NCBI GenBank assembly: GCA_905198125.1
Contig: CAJKBH010000007.1
Location: 30,617-94,616, forward strand
DNA from: an uncultured Porphyromonadaceae bacterium
Lineage (GTDB): Bacteria > Bacteroidota > Bacteroidia > Bacteroidales > Muribaculaceae
DNA length: 64,000 bases
Direction of reading: 5' to 3'
Shown here: piece by piece, positions 7,910-15,918 of the stretch
Position numbering within the stretch: the first letter of the stretch is position 1
Layout: each line of letters starts with the position of its first letter
Made by a program: the position numbers and the translations under genes
Notes under the pieces: model-generated
The model's input: only the letters and a program-made list of their open reading frames with translations
What the model was told of the DNA's origin: nothing
Databases searched by the model: none

Positions 7910-9046
7910 ATGATAAATTTAGAGACATTCAAAGCAGGACATTACGAGGATGGATATGGCTATAAATACTTTGTGCCTAACCATATCAATAAAGAATGGA
8001 CATGGAATAATCCGACTATTAACCATTTGTTGGAAAAAGCAGCCCTGAAATTAGGTGAGCTAAACTCGTTTTCCAAACTTGTTCCAAATATTGATTTATT
8101 CATACAGCTGCATGTGACAAAAGAAGCAGTTATATCAAGCCGCATTGAAGGAACCCAAACAAGGATGGATGAGGCACTGCTTCCCGAAACCGAAATACAA
8201 ATTGAACGAAGAGATGATTGGAAAGAGGTTCAAAACTATATTAAAGCGATTAATGATGCTATCAAAAGTTTAGAAATCCTCCCTATTTCAAGTAGACTAA
8301 TCCGTAATACTCATAAGCTTTTATTGGATAGTGTTCGGGGTGAACACAAACTCCCAGGAGAATTCCGGACAAGTCAGAATTGGATTGGAGGCAAATCTCT
8401 TGCTGATGCCAGGTTTATTCCTCCATCTCATCAACTTATTGGAGAACTGATGGGTGATCTTGAGAAATTTCTAAACAATGATCAAATTCATCTCCCGTCA
8501 TTATTGAAGATCGCCATTGCACATTATCAGTTTGAAACGATACACCCATTCTTAGACGGCAATGGACGTATAGGCCGGTTGCTAATTACTCTGTTTCTTG
8601 TCAAAGAAAAGGTTCTGGATATGCCTTTGCTTTACTTGTCAACATTTTTCGAGAATCCTAAAGACCTTTATTACGATAATCTTTCTTCGATTCGTACAAA
8701 AAATGACATGACGCAATGGATAAAATATTTTCTCGTTGGAATAGAGCAGACAGCAACTAAAGCTGTTGAAACATTATCCTCTATACTGCGTTTCAAGAGT
8801 GAGGCAGAGGACTTAATAAGGTCCTCTTATCGTAGCCGTTCTACAAATGCAGTTAGGATACTTCATAGACTCATGAAGAACCCATACATAACCGTTGACG
8901 ACGCAGCTTGTATTTGTGGCATAACATATAACTCAGCTAATACGCTTATCAAGATGATGACAAAAGATAATCTATTGGTAGAGGTGACCGGTCAGAGCCG
9001 AAACAGAATGTACGTTTGTAAATCGTATCTATCTCTGTTTGATTAA
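7910..9046 (+). CDS. Fic family protein (class II) with C-terminal winged helix
   Basis: The 378-residue protein carries the Fic motif HPFLDGNGRIGR at residues 212-223, which binds ATP and normally transfers AMP to a protein hydroxyl. The inhibitory helix SSRIEG at residues 76-81 lies N-terminal to the Fic core, defining a self-inhibited class II Fic protein. Residues about 310-375 look like a winged helix (ITVDDAACICGITYNSANTLIKMM). It is cytoplasmic. The gene is AT-rich and faces the cvpA operon convergently, 38 nt away. Neither a separate antitoxin gene nor a target is evident. Confidence 0.93.
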   Translation: MINLETFKAGHYEDGYGYKYFVPNHINKEWTWNNPTINHLLEKAALKLGELNSFSKLVPNIDLFIQLHVTKEAVISSRIEGTQTRMDEALLPETEIQIERRDDWKEVQNYIKAINDAIKSLEILPISSRLIRNTHKLLLDSVRGEHKLPGEFRTSQNWIGGKSLADARFIPPSHQLIGELMGDLEKFLNNDQIHLPSLLKIAIAHYQFETIHPFLDGNGRIGRLLITLFLVKEKVLDMPLLYLSTFFENPKDLYYDNLSSIRTKNDMTQWIKYFLVGIEQTATKAVETLSSILRFKSEAEDLIRSSYRSRSTNAVRILHRLMKNPYITVDDAACICGITYNSANTLIKMMTKDNLLVEVTGQSRNRMYVCKSYLSLFD

Positions 9047-9084
9047 TTTTTTTAAGTCTTTCATTGAGGGTTTATTGGTTTTGG

Positions 9085-9639
9085 TCAGATGGAGATGCGG
9101 CGGGCGTCGTCGAGCTGCTGGAGGTGGGCCAGCTCGTCGGGCGACTGCGAGCCGAGCAGGGCGGGCGCGATAAGCAGGACCTCGCTGATGATGTTGGCGT
9201 CGGAATGCTGCATGGACTTCGACAACTCGGAGCGCGGCCGCATACATATCGTCAGATTGAATGCGAGCGACAGAAAGGTCATGTATATCACCAATGAAAG
9301 CAACGCTCCCGTGATGGAATCGACAATGCTGTGCTCTCCCTTTTTGAAAACGGCGAATACCAGCCGTGTGGCAAATGTGAATACGGGATAGACGATGATG
9401 AAGATAAGCGCACAGGCAAGAGTGGAATAAATGAATTCGGTTTCGGGCCGTCCCTGCTCAAACGGAAGAATCTGTATCAGATGCTGTTGCAGCGGCTCGC
9501 GGAAAATGTGCGCGCATACTATACCGAACAGCAAGCCGGCCAGCCTGGGCAACTGTCTGACAAAACCGCGACGGAATCCGGACAGAAGGGACAGTGCTAC
9601 GGTTGCGATGGAAATGAGCGACAGAAGCCAGACGGACAT
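9085..9639 (-). CDS. CvpA family inner-membrane protein
   Basis: The 184-residue protein has four predicted membrane helices and begins MSVWLLSLISIATVALSLLS, followed by the GFRRGFVRQL segment typical of CvpA. Family members were named for colicin V production and occur as general envelope proteins of unclear function. It is the last gene of the porU operon, starting 6 nt after ispF. The C-terminal tail (about residues 150-184) is polar and variable. Confidence 0.85.
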   Translation of the reverse strand: MSVWLLSLISIATVALSLLSGFRRGFVRQLPRLAGLLFGIVCAHIFREPLQQHLIQILPFEQGRPETEFIYSTLACALIFIIVYPVFTFATRLVFAVFKKGEHSIVDSITGALLSLVIYMTFLSLAFNLTICMRPRSELSKSMQHSDANIISEVLLIAPALLGSQSPDELAHLQQLDDARRISI

Positions 9640-9645
9640 GGGGGG

Positions 9646-10122
9646 TCACACTTTTTGCAACAGACACACTGCCGTGGCGGAAATGCCTTCCTCGCGACCC
9701 TCGAAGCCAAGGCGTTCGGTGGTGGTGGCTTTCACCGAAACACGGTCAATGTCAACGTGCATCACATCGGCCAACATACGGCGCATTTCGGGGATGTAAG
9801 ATGCGAGTTTTGGTTTCTGCGCCGCTATGGTGATATCGGCATTCCCCGGTTCGTATCCATGACCGCGCACCATATCCATGACGTGGCCTAACAGAATCTT
9901 GGAATCGATGCCTTTGTAGCGCGGGTCGCTGTCGGGGAAGTGTTTGCCTATGTCGCCGAGCGCGAGGGCGCCGAGCAGGGCGTCGCACAGCGCGTGGATG
10001 GCTACGTCGGCGTCGGAATGACCCAATAAACCGAGACTGTGCGGCACGCGTACGCCACACAGCCATAATTCCCTGTCCTCCACCAGACGGTGGACATCAT
10101 ATCCTTGGCCTATACGGAACAT
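9646..10122 (-). CDS. ispF: 2-C-methyl-D-erythritol 2,4-cyclodiphosphate synthase
   Basis: The 158-residue protein has the normal IspF length. It catalyses ring closure of CDP-methylerythritol phosphate in the MEP isoprenoid pathway. GYDVHRL near residue 7 supplies Asp9 and His11 of the metal site, LLGHSDADVAIHALCDALLG is the family signature, and HFPDSDPRYKG follows. The start lies 2 nt after the porV stop, so translation is probably coupled. No other MEP gene is in the window, and its place in a secretion operon is a matter of cotranscription rather than shared chemistry. Confidence 0.97.
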   Translation of the reverse strand: MFRIGQGYDVHRLVEDRELWLCGVRVPHSLGLLGHSDADVAIHALCDALLGALALGDIGKHFPDSDPRYKGIDSKILLGHVMDMVRGHGYEPGNADITIAAQKPKLASYIPEMRRMLADVMHVDIDRVSVKATTTERLGFEGREEGISATAVCLLQKV

Positions 10123-10124
10123 AA

Positions 10125-11330
10125 TTATCTCTTGCGTTTGCCCATCAGGTCGCGCAGACCGTCCATATCGAATGTCAGCGTGAAGCGCAGTGTCTGGTCC
10201 AGAGGCGATGACTGCGCCGTGGCCAGCATATACGATGCGTCGAGCTGCACCACGTTGAGCGAGAAACCGGCGCCGAACGCGAAATAGCTGCGGCCTCCCT
10301 TGTTGGGGTGTTCGTAGTTATAACCCAGGCGGGCGAAGAACTGCTGGTTGTAGACATATTCCATACCGACCGAAACGCCGATTTCCTGAAGTTCCTCCTT
10401 GGCGCCCCCGGGAGCGTCGCTGAACGACTTGAAGATACCTGTGATGGGCGACATGGAGTTCCATTTGTCCCAGGCGGTGTTGAATTCGTCGATGTTTTCG
10501 TACTGGTCCACGCGCGGCATGGTGGGCACCAGGAGTTTGTTCAGGTCCAGACCGATGGCCAGCGAATGATAGTCGGCCAGGGGGAACATGAAGTTGGCGC
10601 CGAGTTTCAGGTTGGTGGGCAGGAAGTAGTTGTTGGTGCCGCCGTCATAGCTCACCTTCGTACCGACGTTGGAGATGTTGAATCCCCACGAGAACTGGCA
10701 TTCGTTGCGGCCTATCATGGGGTACGACGTGAAATATCCGTTCAGGTCGACCGCGAAAGCGGAGGCGGCATGGTTCTGCTCGCCGGTCTGAGTGTCCTGG
10801 AACGAGAGGTCGGACAGGATGTAGCGCAGCACCACGCCCATCGAGAATTTGGACGACAGCTTACGGCTGTAGCCCACGTCGATGGCCATCTCGTACGGAT
10901 GGATGGTCTGGGCGTTGATGTTCTCCGAGCCTTCGGTGTATCCGGTGGTGACTTCGCCGAGGCTGAAATAGCGGAACGAAGCCGAAATCGCCTGGTTGTC
11001 GCCGCTTCCGATCTTATAGTATCCCGACAGGTCGGCCAGGAAGATGTCGTTTACAATCTTGCGCAGCCACGGGGTGTAGCTGAGGCTGAGTCCGCCGGTG
11101 GAATATGCAAATGCGTATTTCGACGAGTTCCAGTATTGGGAATTCATGTCGGGGTCGGTGGCCGCGCCAAGGTTTCCCAGCGACGAGCCGCGGGCATCCG
11201 GGGCGATGCTCAGTGTGGTGACACCGGTGTTCACCGGGTTGAACATCTCGCCCTTCAGGTCGTCTTCGGCGTATGCCGTGGCCGACACCAGTCCGAGAGC
11301 CATCAATATGTATGTCTTCAATATCTTCAT
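10125..11330 (-). CDS. porV: T9SS outer-membrane protein PorV
   Basis: The 401-residue protein is a FadL-like outer-membrane beta-barrel with an N-terminal signal peptide ending near AYA. PorV (LptO) collects folded T9SS cargo from the translocon and presents it to the sortase PorU in the attachment complex. Family-like segments are FNPVNTGVTTLSIAPDARGSS, the NSSKYAF region, and an aromatic beta-strand C-terminus. It lies 73 nt downstream of a PorU-like sortase gene, matching the known porU-porV adjacency in Porphyromonas. A beta-barrel end motif is present before the KRKR tail. Confidence 0.92.
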   Translation of the reverse strand: MKILKTYILMALGLVSATAYAEDDLKGEMFNPVNTGVTTLSIAPDARGSSLGNLGAATDPDMNSQYWNSSKYAFAYSTGGLSLSYTPWLRKIVNDIFLADLSGYYKIGSGDNQAISASFRYFSLGEVTTGYTEGSENINAQTIHPYEMAIDVGYSRKLSSKFSMGVVLRYILSDLSFQDTQTGEQNHAASAFAVDLNGYFTSYPMIGRNECQFSWGFNISNVGTKVSYDGGTNNYFLPTNLKLGANFMFPLADYHSLAIGLDLNKLLVPTMPRVDQYENIDEFNTAWDKWNSMSPITGIFKSFSDAPGGAKEELQEIGVSVGMEYVYNQQFFARLGYNYEHPNKGGRSYFAFGAGFSLNVVQLDASYMLATAQSSPLDQTLRFTLTFDMDGLRDLMGKRKR

Positions 11331-11403
11331 TGTATTCTAATAAACTTTAAAAGCGCTTCAATATTGCCTGCTGTCCGGGCCGAGGGGCCATACGGCTCAG
11401 AAA

Positions 11404-14400
11404 TCAGTCAATCAGAGTGAAAGTGACGCTGTTCGACCGTATGGTCCGGTTGTCGGGAGCCCGCAGCGTGGCGGTATAGGTGCCGCTCGGCAGTCCGGCG
11501 CGGTCCCAGTCGAAGGGACCGTCCACATTGTCTACGGTGTCTACTATCCGGCCCTCGGCATTCAGCACTATCAGCTGCAGCCCGGTGTGGCCGGAAGCTG
11601 GAATAAACCGCATCGAATCGATTCCGTACGAGCGTTCGGCGGCAAGCGATATGCCGGCGGCATCACGGTTTACGGTAAAGTTCAACGTCTTTGTCGCGGT
11701 GGCGTTGCCTGCCATGTCCCGCGCCGAATAGGTCAGCGTATGTTCGCCGTCCTTGAGGTGTCCTACAAAGTATGCAGTCCGGTATTCAGTAGTGCCGCAT
11801 ATATCATCGTCCGCGACGAGGCCGGTCGATACCTCGATGTCGTCGATGCGCATTGTCAAGGCTGCGCCGGCACCTATACCCGGAGTCAGGGCCACGTTGT
11901 CGGCAACGGTCATGTCCAGCGACATTGTGGCCGCGTCATAGCGTGCGGTCACGACAGGAGCCCGGGTGTCGGTCTGGTCGGCCGACGGCTTCTCGACGCG
12001 TACCTCGTTATGCTTCATCATGGGCACCGTCACCAGACATGACGCCGAGAGGCGCTGCGAGGGATCGTAGGCCCCTACGTACATGTTCAGGTTCGTGACG
12101 GCGTCGCCGTACGATACGAAACGTGCGGCCTCTTTAGGCAACGGTATCTTTGCCGTAAACCTGCCGTCCTTTACATTGACAGCTACCGAAGAAATCAGGT
12201 CCGCACTGAATGTAATCTTATATTTCGGATCGGCAGGCGAAGTGAGGGTCTGTGTCGGTTCGCAGATTTTCAGCACCGCACGGCCGTTGAAAGGAGCGTC
12301 GCCCTCTTTGACATCTATGGTTCCCGATACGGTCAATACGTCGCCGGCCCTGTACGACGTCAGATTACCTGTAAGTTTGCATTCCATCGCACGGAGAGGG
12401 AACGGGACGGTCAGGGCCGGGTCGCCGATATAGATGAACACAAGTTTGTTGAAATCGGTAATCGAGGATTTGGCCTGCGCATACACCTCGCCTATGGTGC
12501 GCGACTGTGTGTACGGTCGGTTGCTGCGGTCCCTGAAAAAGGCGTTTGTGAAAAGTTTGGCCAGGTTGAAGTTGCCCGACGCCCATGCCGTACGGGTGGA
12601 GCAGAACGAACCGATCAGGGCATTGTTGTAATGGGTCACCACTTCCTGACCCATCTCCACGTCGCCGTAATCGGGGACAGTCAGGTCGCAGCCCGCAAAC
12701 ATCATGAAGAACGGCAGTTTGTTGCGCAGCCGTGCAAAGTCCGGGGCTTGAAAGAATCTTATGGACCAGCCGCCGGCATGGCCGACATAGACGGACAGTA
12801 GCTTGCCGCTTTCCAGCACTTTGCCATAATAGGATTTCTGGGTTTCCTCAGAAAAGAACTCCTGAGCGAAATTGGAGTGACGAAATCTGCCGCCGCATGC
12901 CGCACTGACCGCGGTCTGCAGGTTTTCGCCGATCTTTACGGCCTGGTCGTCGTGCAGATGGTCGTCGCCCGAGCACGATGCCGTGACGGTCTCGTTGACA
13001 TACCATGCGAAGTCGTCGCTGTCCAGATATGTGAGGTATCTCTTGATCTTGGACACAACCCGTTCGCCATCGGTCTTGCCCTGTATAGGCAGAGCGCCGA
13101 CGCCTGCCTGCACGGTCATGCGATCCAGGGCGGTGAGTGACAGATTGTCGGTCGTGTTGCCGTAATAATCAAGTACGATTGCAGGTTCGCGCTGTGAGAA
13201 TATCCCGCCTTCCTGTATGCCGATTATGGGGTAGGCGTAGGGCTGGGAATGGTTGATGCCCCGCGTGTCGCTGCTGATTGGGCCGACAAGCAGGACATTT
13301 CTGAGCGCGTTGCCGTGGGATTCGTACAGCATCTTGACCATCAGTCGCACGGCCACGGGATCCGGAGTGCCGCTGCTGAATTCATTGTATATCTGTTCGG
13401 TGGTGGCCACGGCCACGTTGATCTTGTCGTGGTCGCGGTGCAGCTGTGCTATCCGCTCGGCGTATTCCAGCATCTCAGGCACGGCCACGATGAGGAAATC
13501 GTATTGCTGCTGTTGCAGGGCGTGAAGGTCCTGGTTGGGCACATTCACCGGATTCTGCGGCCGCAGCTGTGTCCGGGCAGGATTGAAGGCAAAAAGTATC
13601 CTTTGGAATTCCGATTCGCGGAAATATGCTTTATTCCCCTCGCCGGGCAGCAGCACAGGATTATGCGGATCCGTCACGTCCAGCACCAGCGCGCCTGCGG
13701 GTACGCTGACATATCCGTTGCCGCCCGTCTGTCCCGACGGCTGCAGCCCGAGGCGTTCCTGCACCATTTCCGACCCGGCCTGGCCCAGATTCTTGGTGTA
13801 TGTAAGCAGCGTCCAGTCAAAATACAAGTCAGTATTGGCGGAACTAACCGATGCTCCTATCCTTATATCCGAGGACTTGGTCAGAGTGAACGACGAGGTC
13901 CGGATTTCCCTGGCCAATCCCTTTTCTTCCTTGTCGCTGCTGTCCCTGAAGGTATCGCGGTGGCTGTTGCTTCCCACATTCAGCGAAATAGTATAGGATG
14001 CGCCGCTTGCATTGCGTATCAGTACGATTCTTGACAATGTGGAGCACACCGACCTGTCGGCCATATAGCTTACCGGCAGATTCCATGACAGGGATTTGCC
14101 TGTGGGCAGCGCGCAGTCCCAGAACTCATTGCCACAATTGTCGAGGCCGTGCATGTTGTCCGCTTCGCGTATGCGCCAGTCGTAGCCGGTGGAGCGGTCG
14201 GCGGCATTCTGTTTCAGGTCGGTTACGTCACCCTGCGCTTCAAGCGAACGGGTGGTGCCCCCGTCGGTCAGAAAATAATGACCGACGTTGGAATATATGT
14301 TGAGCGAATTGCCGCTGAATCCGTCGGCTCCGAGATTCGGCTCGCGCAAGCCGCGTGCGTAGAAGTAGAGCTTGTTGTTGCGGTGTATCACCGGCACCTG

Positions 14401-14682
14401 ACGCAGGTCGTCGGCAAATGCGTTCTTGCCACCGCTGACCAATGCGTCCGACAGCTGGACACCGCCGCTGCCGTATACCGACACTTTCTCCGGATCGGGG
14501 AATCCCATCTGGGTCAGACGCGCGTAGCTCAGCTCGTATATGCCCGCATCGGCAGTCTCCACCTTGACCCATTTGCCTGAGGACAGGACGGACGAGGGGC
14601 TGAACACATAATTGCCTCCGTATGATGCGGCGACTATGAATGCTGCGGCCAGTGTGAGAAGAATATATATTTTGGACTTCAT
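11404..14682 (-). CDS. Second PorU-like T9SS sortase, C25 peptidase family (PorU2-like)
   Basis: The 1092-residue protein has a signal peptide (residues 1 to about 22), an N-terminal beta domain beginning SGKWVKVETADAGIYELSY, a gingipain-like C25 domain, a beta-sandwich region and a short C-terminal domain with LPSGTYTATL. The catalytic pair is visible as YVGHAG (His635) and FAGCD (Cys665). PorU sortases cut cargo sorting domains and attach cargo to anionic LPS. The stop-start overlap with the upstream FAH-like gene is 4 nt. The FAGCD context differs from the TGTCRF type in the other copy, so this is more likely the PorU2-type paralogue. Cell-surface location is inferred. Confidence 0.8.
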   Translation of the reverse strand: MKSKIYILLTLAAAFIVAASYGGNYVFSPSSVLSSGKWVKVETADAGIYELSYARLTQMGFPDPEKVSVYGSGGVQLSDALVSGGKNAFADDLRQVPVIHRNNKLYFYARGLREPNLGADGFSGNSLNIYSNVGHYFLTDGGTTRSLEAQGDVTDLKQNAADRSTGYDWRIREADNMHGLDNCGNEFWDCALPTGKSLSWNLPVSYMADRSVCSTLSRIVLIRNASGASYTISLNVGSNSHRDTFRDSSDKEEKGLAREIRTSSFTLTKSSDIRIGASVSSANTDLYFDWTLLTYTKNLGQAGSEMVQERLGLQPSGQTGGNGYVSVPAGALVLDVTDPHNPVLLPGEGNKAYFRESEFQRILFAFNPARTQLRPQNPVNVPNQDLHALQQQQYDFLIVAVPEMLEYAERIAQLHRDHDKINVAVATTEQIYNEFSSGTPDPVAVRLMVKMLYESHGNALRNVLLVGPISSDTRGINHSQPYAYPIIGIQEGGIFSQREPAIVLDYYGNTTDNLSLTALDRMTVQAGVGALPIQGKTDGERVVSKIKRYLTYLDSDDFAWYVNETVTASCSGDDHLHDDQAVKIGENLQTAVSAACGGRFRHSNFAQEFFSEETQKSYYGKVLESGKLLSVYVGHAGGWSIRFFQAPDFARLRNKLPFFMMFAGCDLTVPDYGDVEMGQEVVTHYNNALIGSFCSTRTAWASGNFNLAKLFTNAFFRDRSNRPYTQSRTIGEVYAQAKSSITDFNKLVFIYIGDPALTVPFPLRAMECKLTGNLTSYRAGDVLTVSGTIDVKEGDAPFNGRAVLKICEPTQTLTSPADPKYKITFSADLISSVAVNVKDGRFTAKIPLPKEAARFVSYGDAVTNLNMYVGAYDPSQRLSASCLVTVPMMKHNEVRVEKPSADQTDTRAPVVTARYDAATMSLDMTVADNVALTPGIGAGAALTMRIDDIEVSTGLVADDDICGTTEYRTAYFVGHLKDGEHTLTYSARDMAGNATATKTLNFTVNRDAAGISLAAERSYGIDSMRFIPASGHTGLQLIVLNAEGRIVDTVDNVDGPFDWDRAGLPSGTYTATLRAPDNRTIRSNSVTFTLID

Positions 14683-15281
14683 CGAATGCTGATGTCAAGT
14701 ATCTTATAATTGTTCGCTTCGTTTATGACGGAGAGCCTTGTGCCTTGCTTCAGCGGAATTCCCACAGGAGATAAAGAGGCAAGTATCAGATCGCCCTCCT
14801 TGACGGTAATGTCGCGGCTGATGTCGGCGAGGATGTCGCCGAATCCAGTCATTATGTTTCCAACAGGATAGACAAGCGAACAGTCGCCGCTCTGAATGCT
14901 CCAGGATTCCGGCATTTCGTCAGGCTGTATGAATCTGCCTGTCATGCAGCATTTGTCGAAGGCCACGGCGCGGCACCAGGGCTTGCCCTGAGTCCGAAGC
15001 TGACGCAGCAGGCCGGTGGCGATGACCGCGCACCCCATCGTGACGGAGTCGTAATAACGGGCCGCGAACCGCGGCGCTATCCCTTTGCCCAGGCGTGACA
15101 GACGGAACACTATCGAAGGAAACGCCTGGAACTCGTCGGCGAAATCGGGCACGAAAAACGGCTGTCCCGACCGCAGCAGCGACGAGTCGGGTATTTCGTA
15201 ACGCTCCCTCGCTTCAAGTCCTGCGAACGGCGAGCCGTCCTGCCTCCCGGCATCGGGCGATGTCACTGCGAATATCTTCAT
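14679..15281 (-). CDS. FAH-fold protein lacking metal ligands (probable pseudoenzyme)
   Basis: The 200-residue protein aligns by eye along its length with Bacteroidota fumarylacetoacetate hydrolase family proteins: PFFVPDFADE, RLGKGIAPRFAARYYDSVTMG, GKPWCRAVAFDKCCMTGRFI, and GDLILASLSPVGIPLKQG. In the active family an E-x-E motif before the VxRI strand and an Asp in GxDxT bind the metal. Here these positions read AFPSIVFRL and GCAVIA, so all three ligands appear lost. The start overlaps the rex stop as ATGA and the stop overlaps the next gene, so translation is coupled on both sides. A structural or binding role is more likely than catalysis. Confidence 0.75.
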   Translation of the reverse strand: MKIFAVTSPDAGRQDGSPFAGLEARERYEIPDSSLLRSGQPFFVPDFADEFQAFPSIVFRLSRLGKGIAPRFAARYYDSVTMGCAVIATGLLRQLRTQGKPWCRAVAFDKCCMTGRFIQPDEMPESWSIQSGDCSLVYPVGNIMTGFGDILADISRDITVKEGDLILASLSPVGIPLKQGTRLSVINEANNYKILDISIR

Positions 15282-15913
15282 GACTCCATGATGCTGAGAC
15301 GGTTGTATATAATGGCGAGATGGGCGTAGATGGAAGTATTGGCCATCACCACGTCCTGCGCCACCTTGACGCGGTAGGGAGTGAAGTTCCATATCGCCTT
15401 GATGCCGGCGGCTATGGCCGTGTCGGCGGCTTCCTGCGCGGCTTCGGCCGGAACGGTCAGTATGCATATCTCGGCCGGATATTTCTCCATGGCCTTGTCG
15501 ATGCTGTCGGGATGCATCACGGGCACTCCGAGGTCGGAGCGTCCTATATTGGCGGGATTGTTGTCGAATCCGGCCACGATCTCAAGTCCGTATTTGGTAA
15601 GTCCGGAATCGCGCATCAGAGCCGATCCCAGGCTGCCTGTGCCCATCACGTATGCCTTGTGCGGGCGGCTGAATCCGAGGAAATCGGACAGCGCGTCGCA
15701 CAGGGTGTTCACTTCGTATCCGATGCGGGTCTTGCCCCTGAGGTTCAGGAACGACAGATCCTTGGCTATCTGCGACGAATCCACGTTCAGTGCGCGTGCT
15801 ATGCGTGTCGAGCTGACGAACTGTTCGGAGCGGGCCTTCAGTATTTCAACGTATGCCAGATACCAGGGGAGACGTCTCAGCGTGGGTTCCGGCAGAATCA
15901 TGGAAGGTGTCAT
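15278..15913 (-). CDS. rex: Redox-sensing transcriptional repressor Rex
   Basis: The 211-residue protein has an N-terminal winged helix (residues about 10-80, with SSTRIARALNVDSSQIAKDLS as recognition region) and a Rossmann domain with GTGSLGSAL at residues 91-99. Rex senses the NADH/NAD+ ratio and represses fermentation and respiration genes when NADH is low. The ATG at 15913 was chosen because it lies 5 nt after the porU stop and gives the family's usual N-terminus; the open frame further upstream runs inside porU. Rex is embedded in the sortase operon and overlaps the next gene by 4 nt. Confidence 0.95.
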   Translation of the reverse strand: MTPSMILPEPTLRRLPWYLAYVEILKARSEQFVSSTRIARALNVDSSQIAKDLSFLNLRGKTRIGYEVNTLCDALSDFLGFSRPHKAYVMGTGSLGSALMRDSGLTKYGLEIVAGFDNNPANIGRSDLGVPVMHPDSIDKAMEKYPAEICILTVPAEAAQEAADTAIAAGIKAIWNFTPYRVKVAQDVVMANTSIYAHLAIIYNRLSIMES

Positions 15914-15918
15914 CTTGT

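Noticed and set aside
6636..9085. attL/attR of an integrated element at tRNA-Leu
   Set aside because: The tRNA 3' end is not repeated downstream of fic, and there is no integrase.
11404..14682. Gingipain-type secreted protease
   Set aside because: The N-terminal domain, operon with porV and overall length fit a sortase of the PorU type better than a cargo protease.
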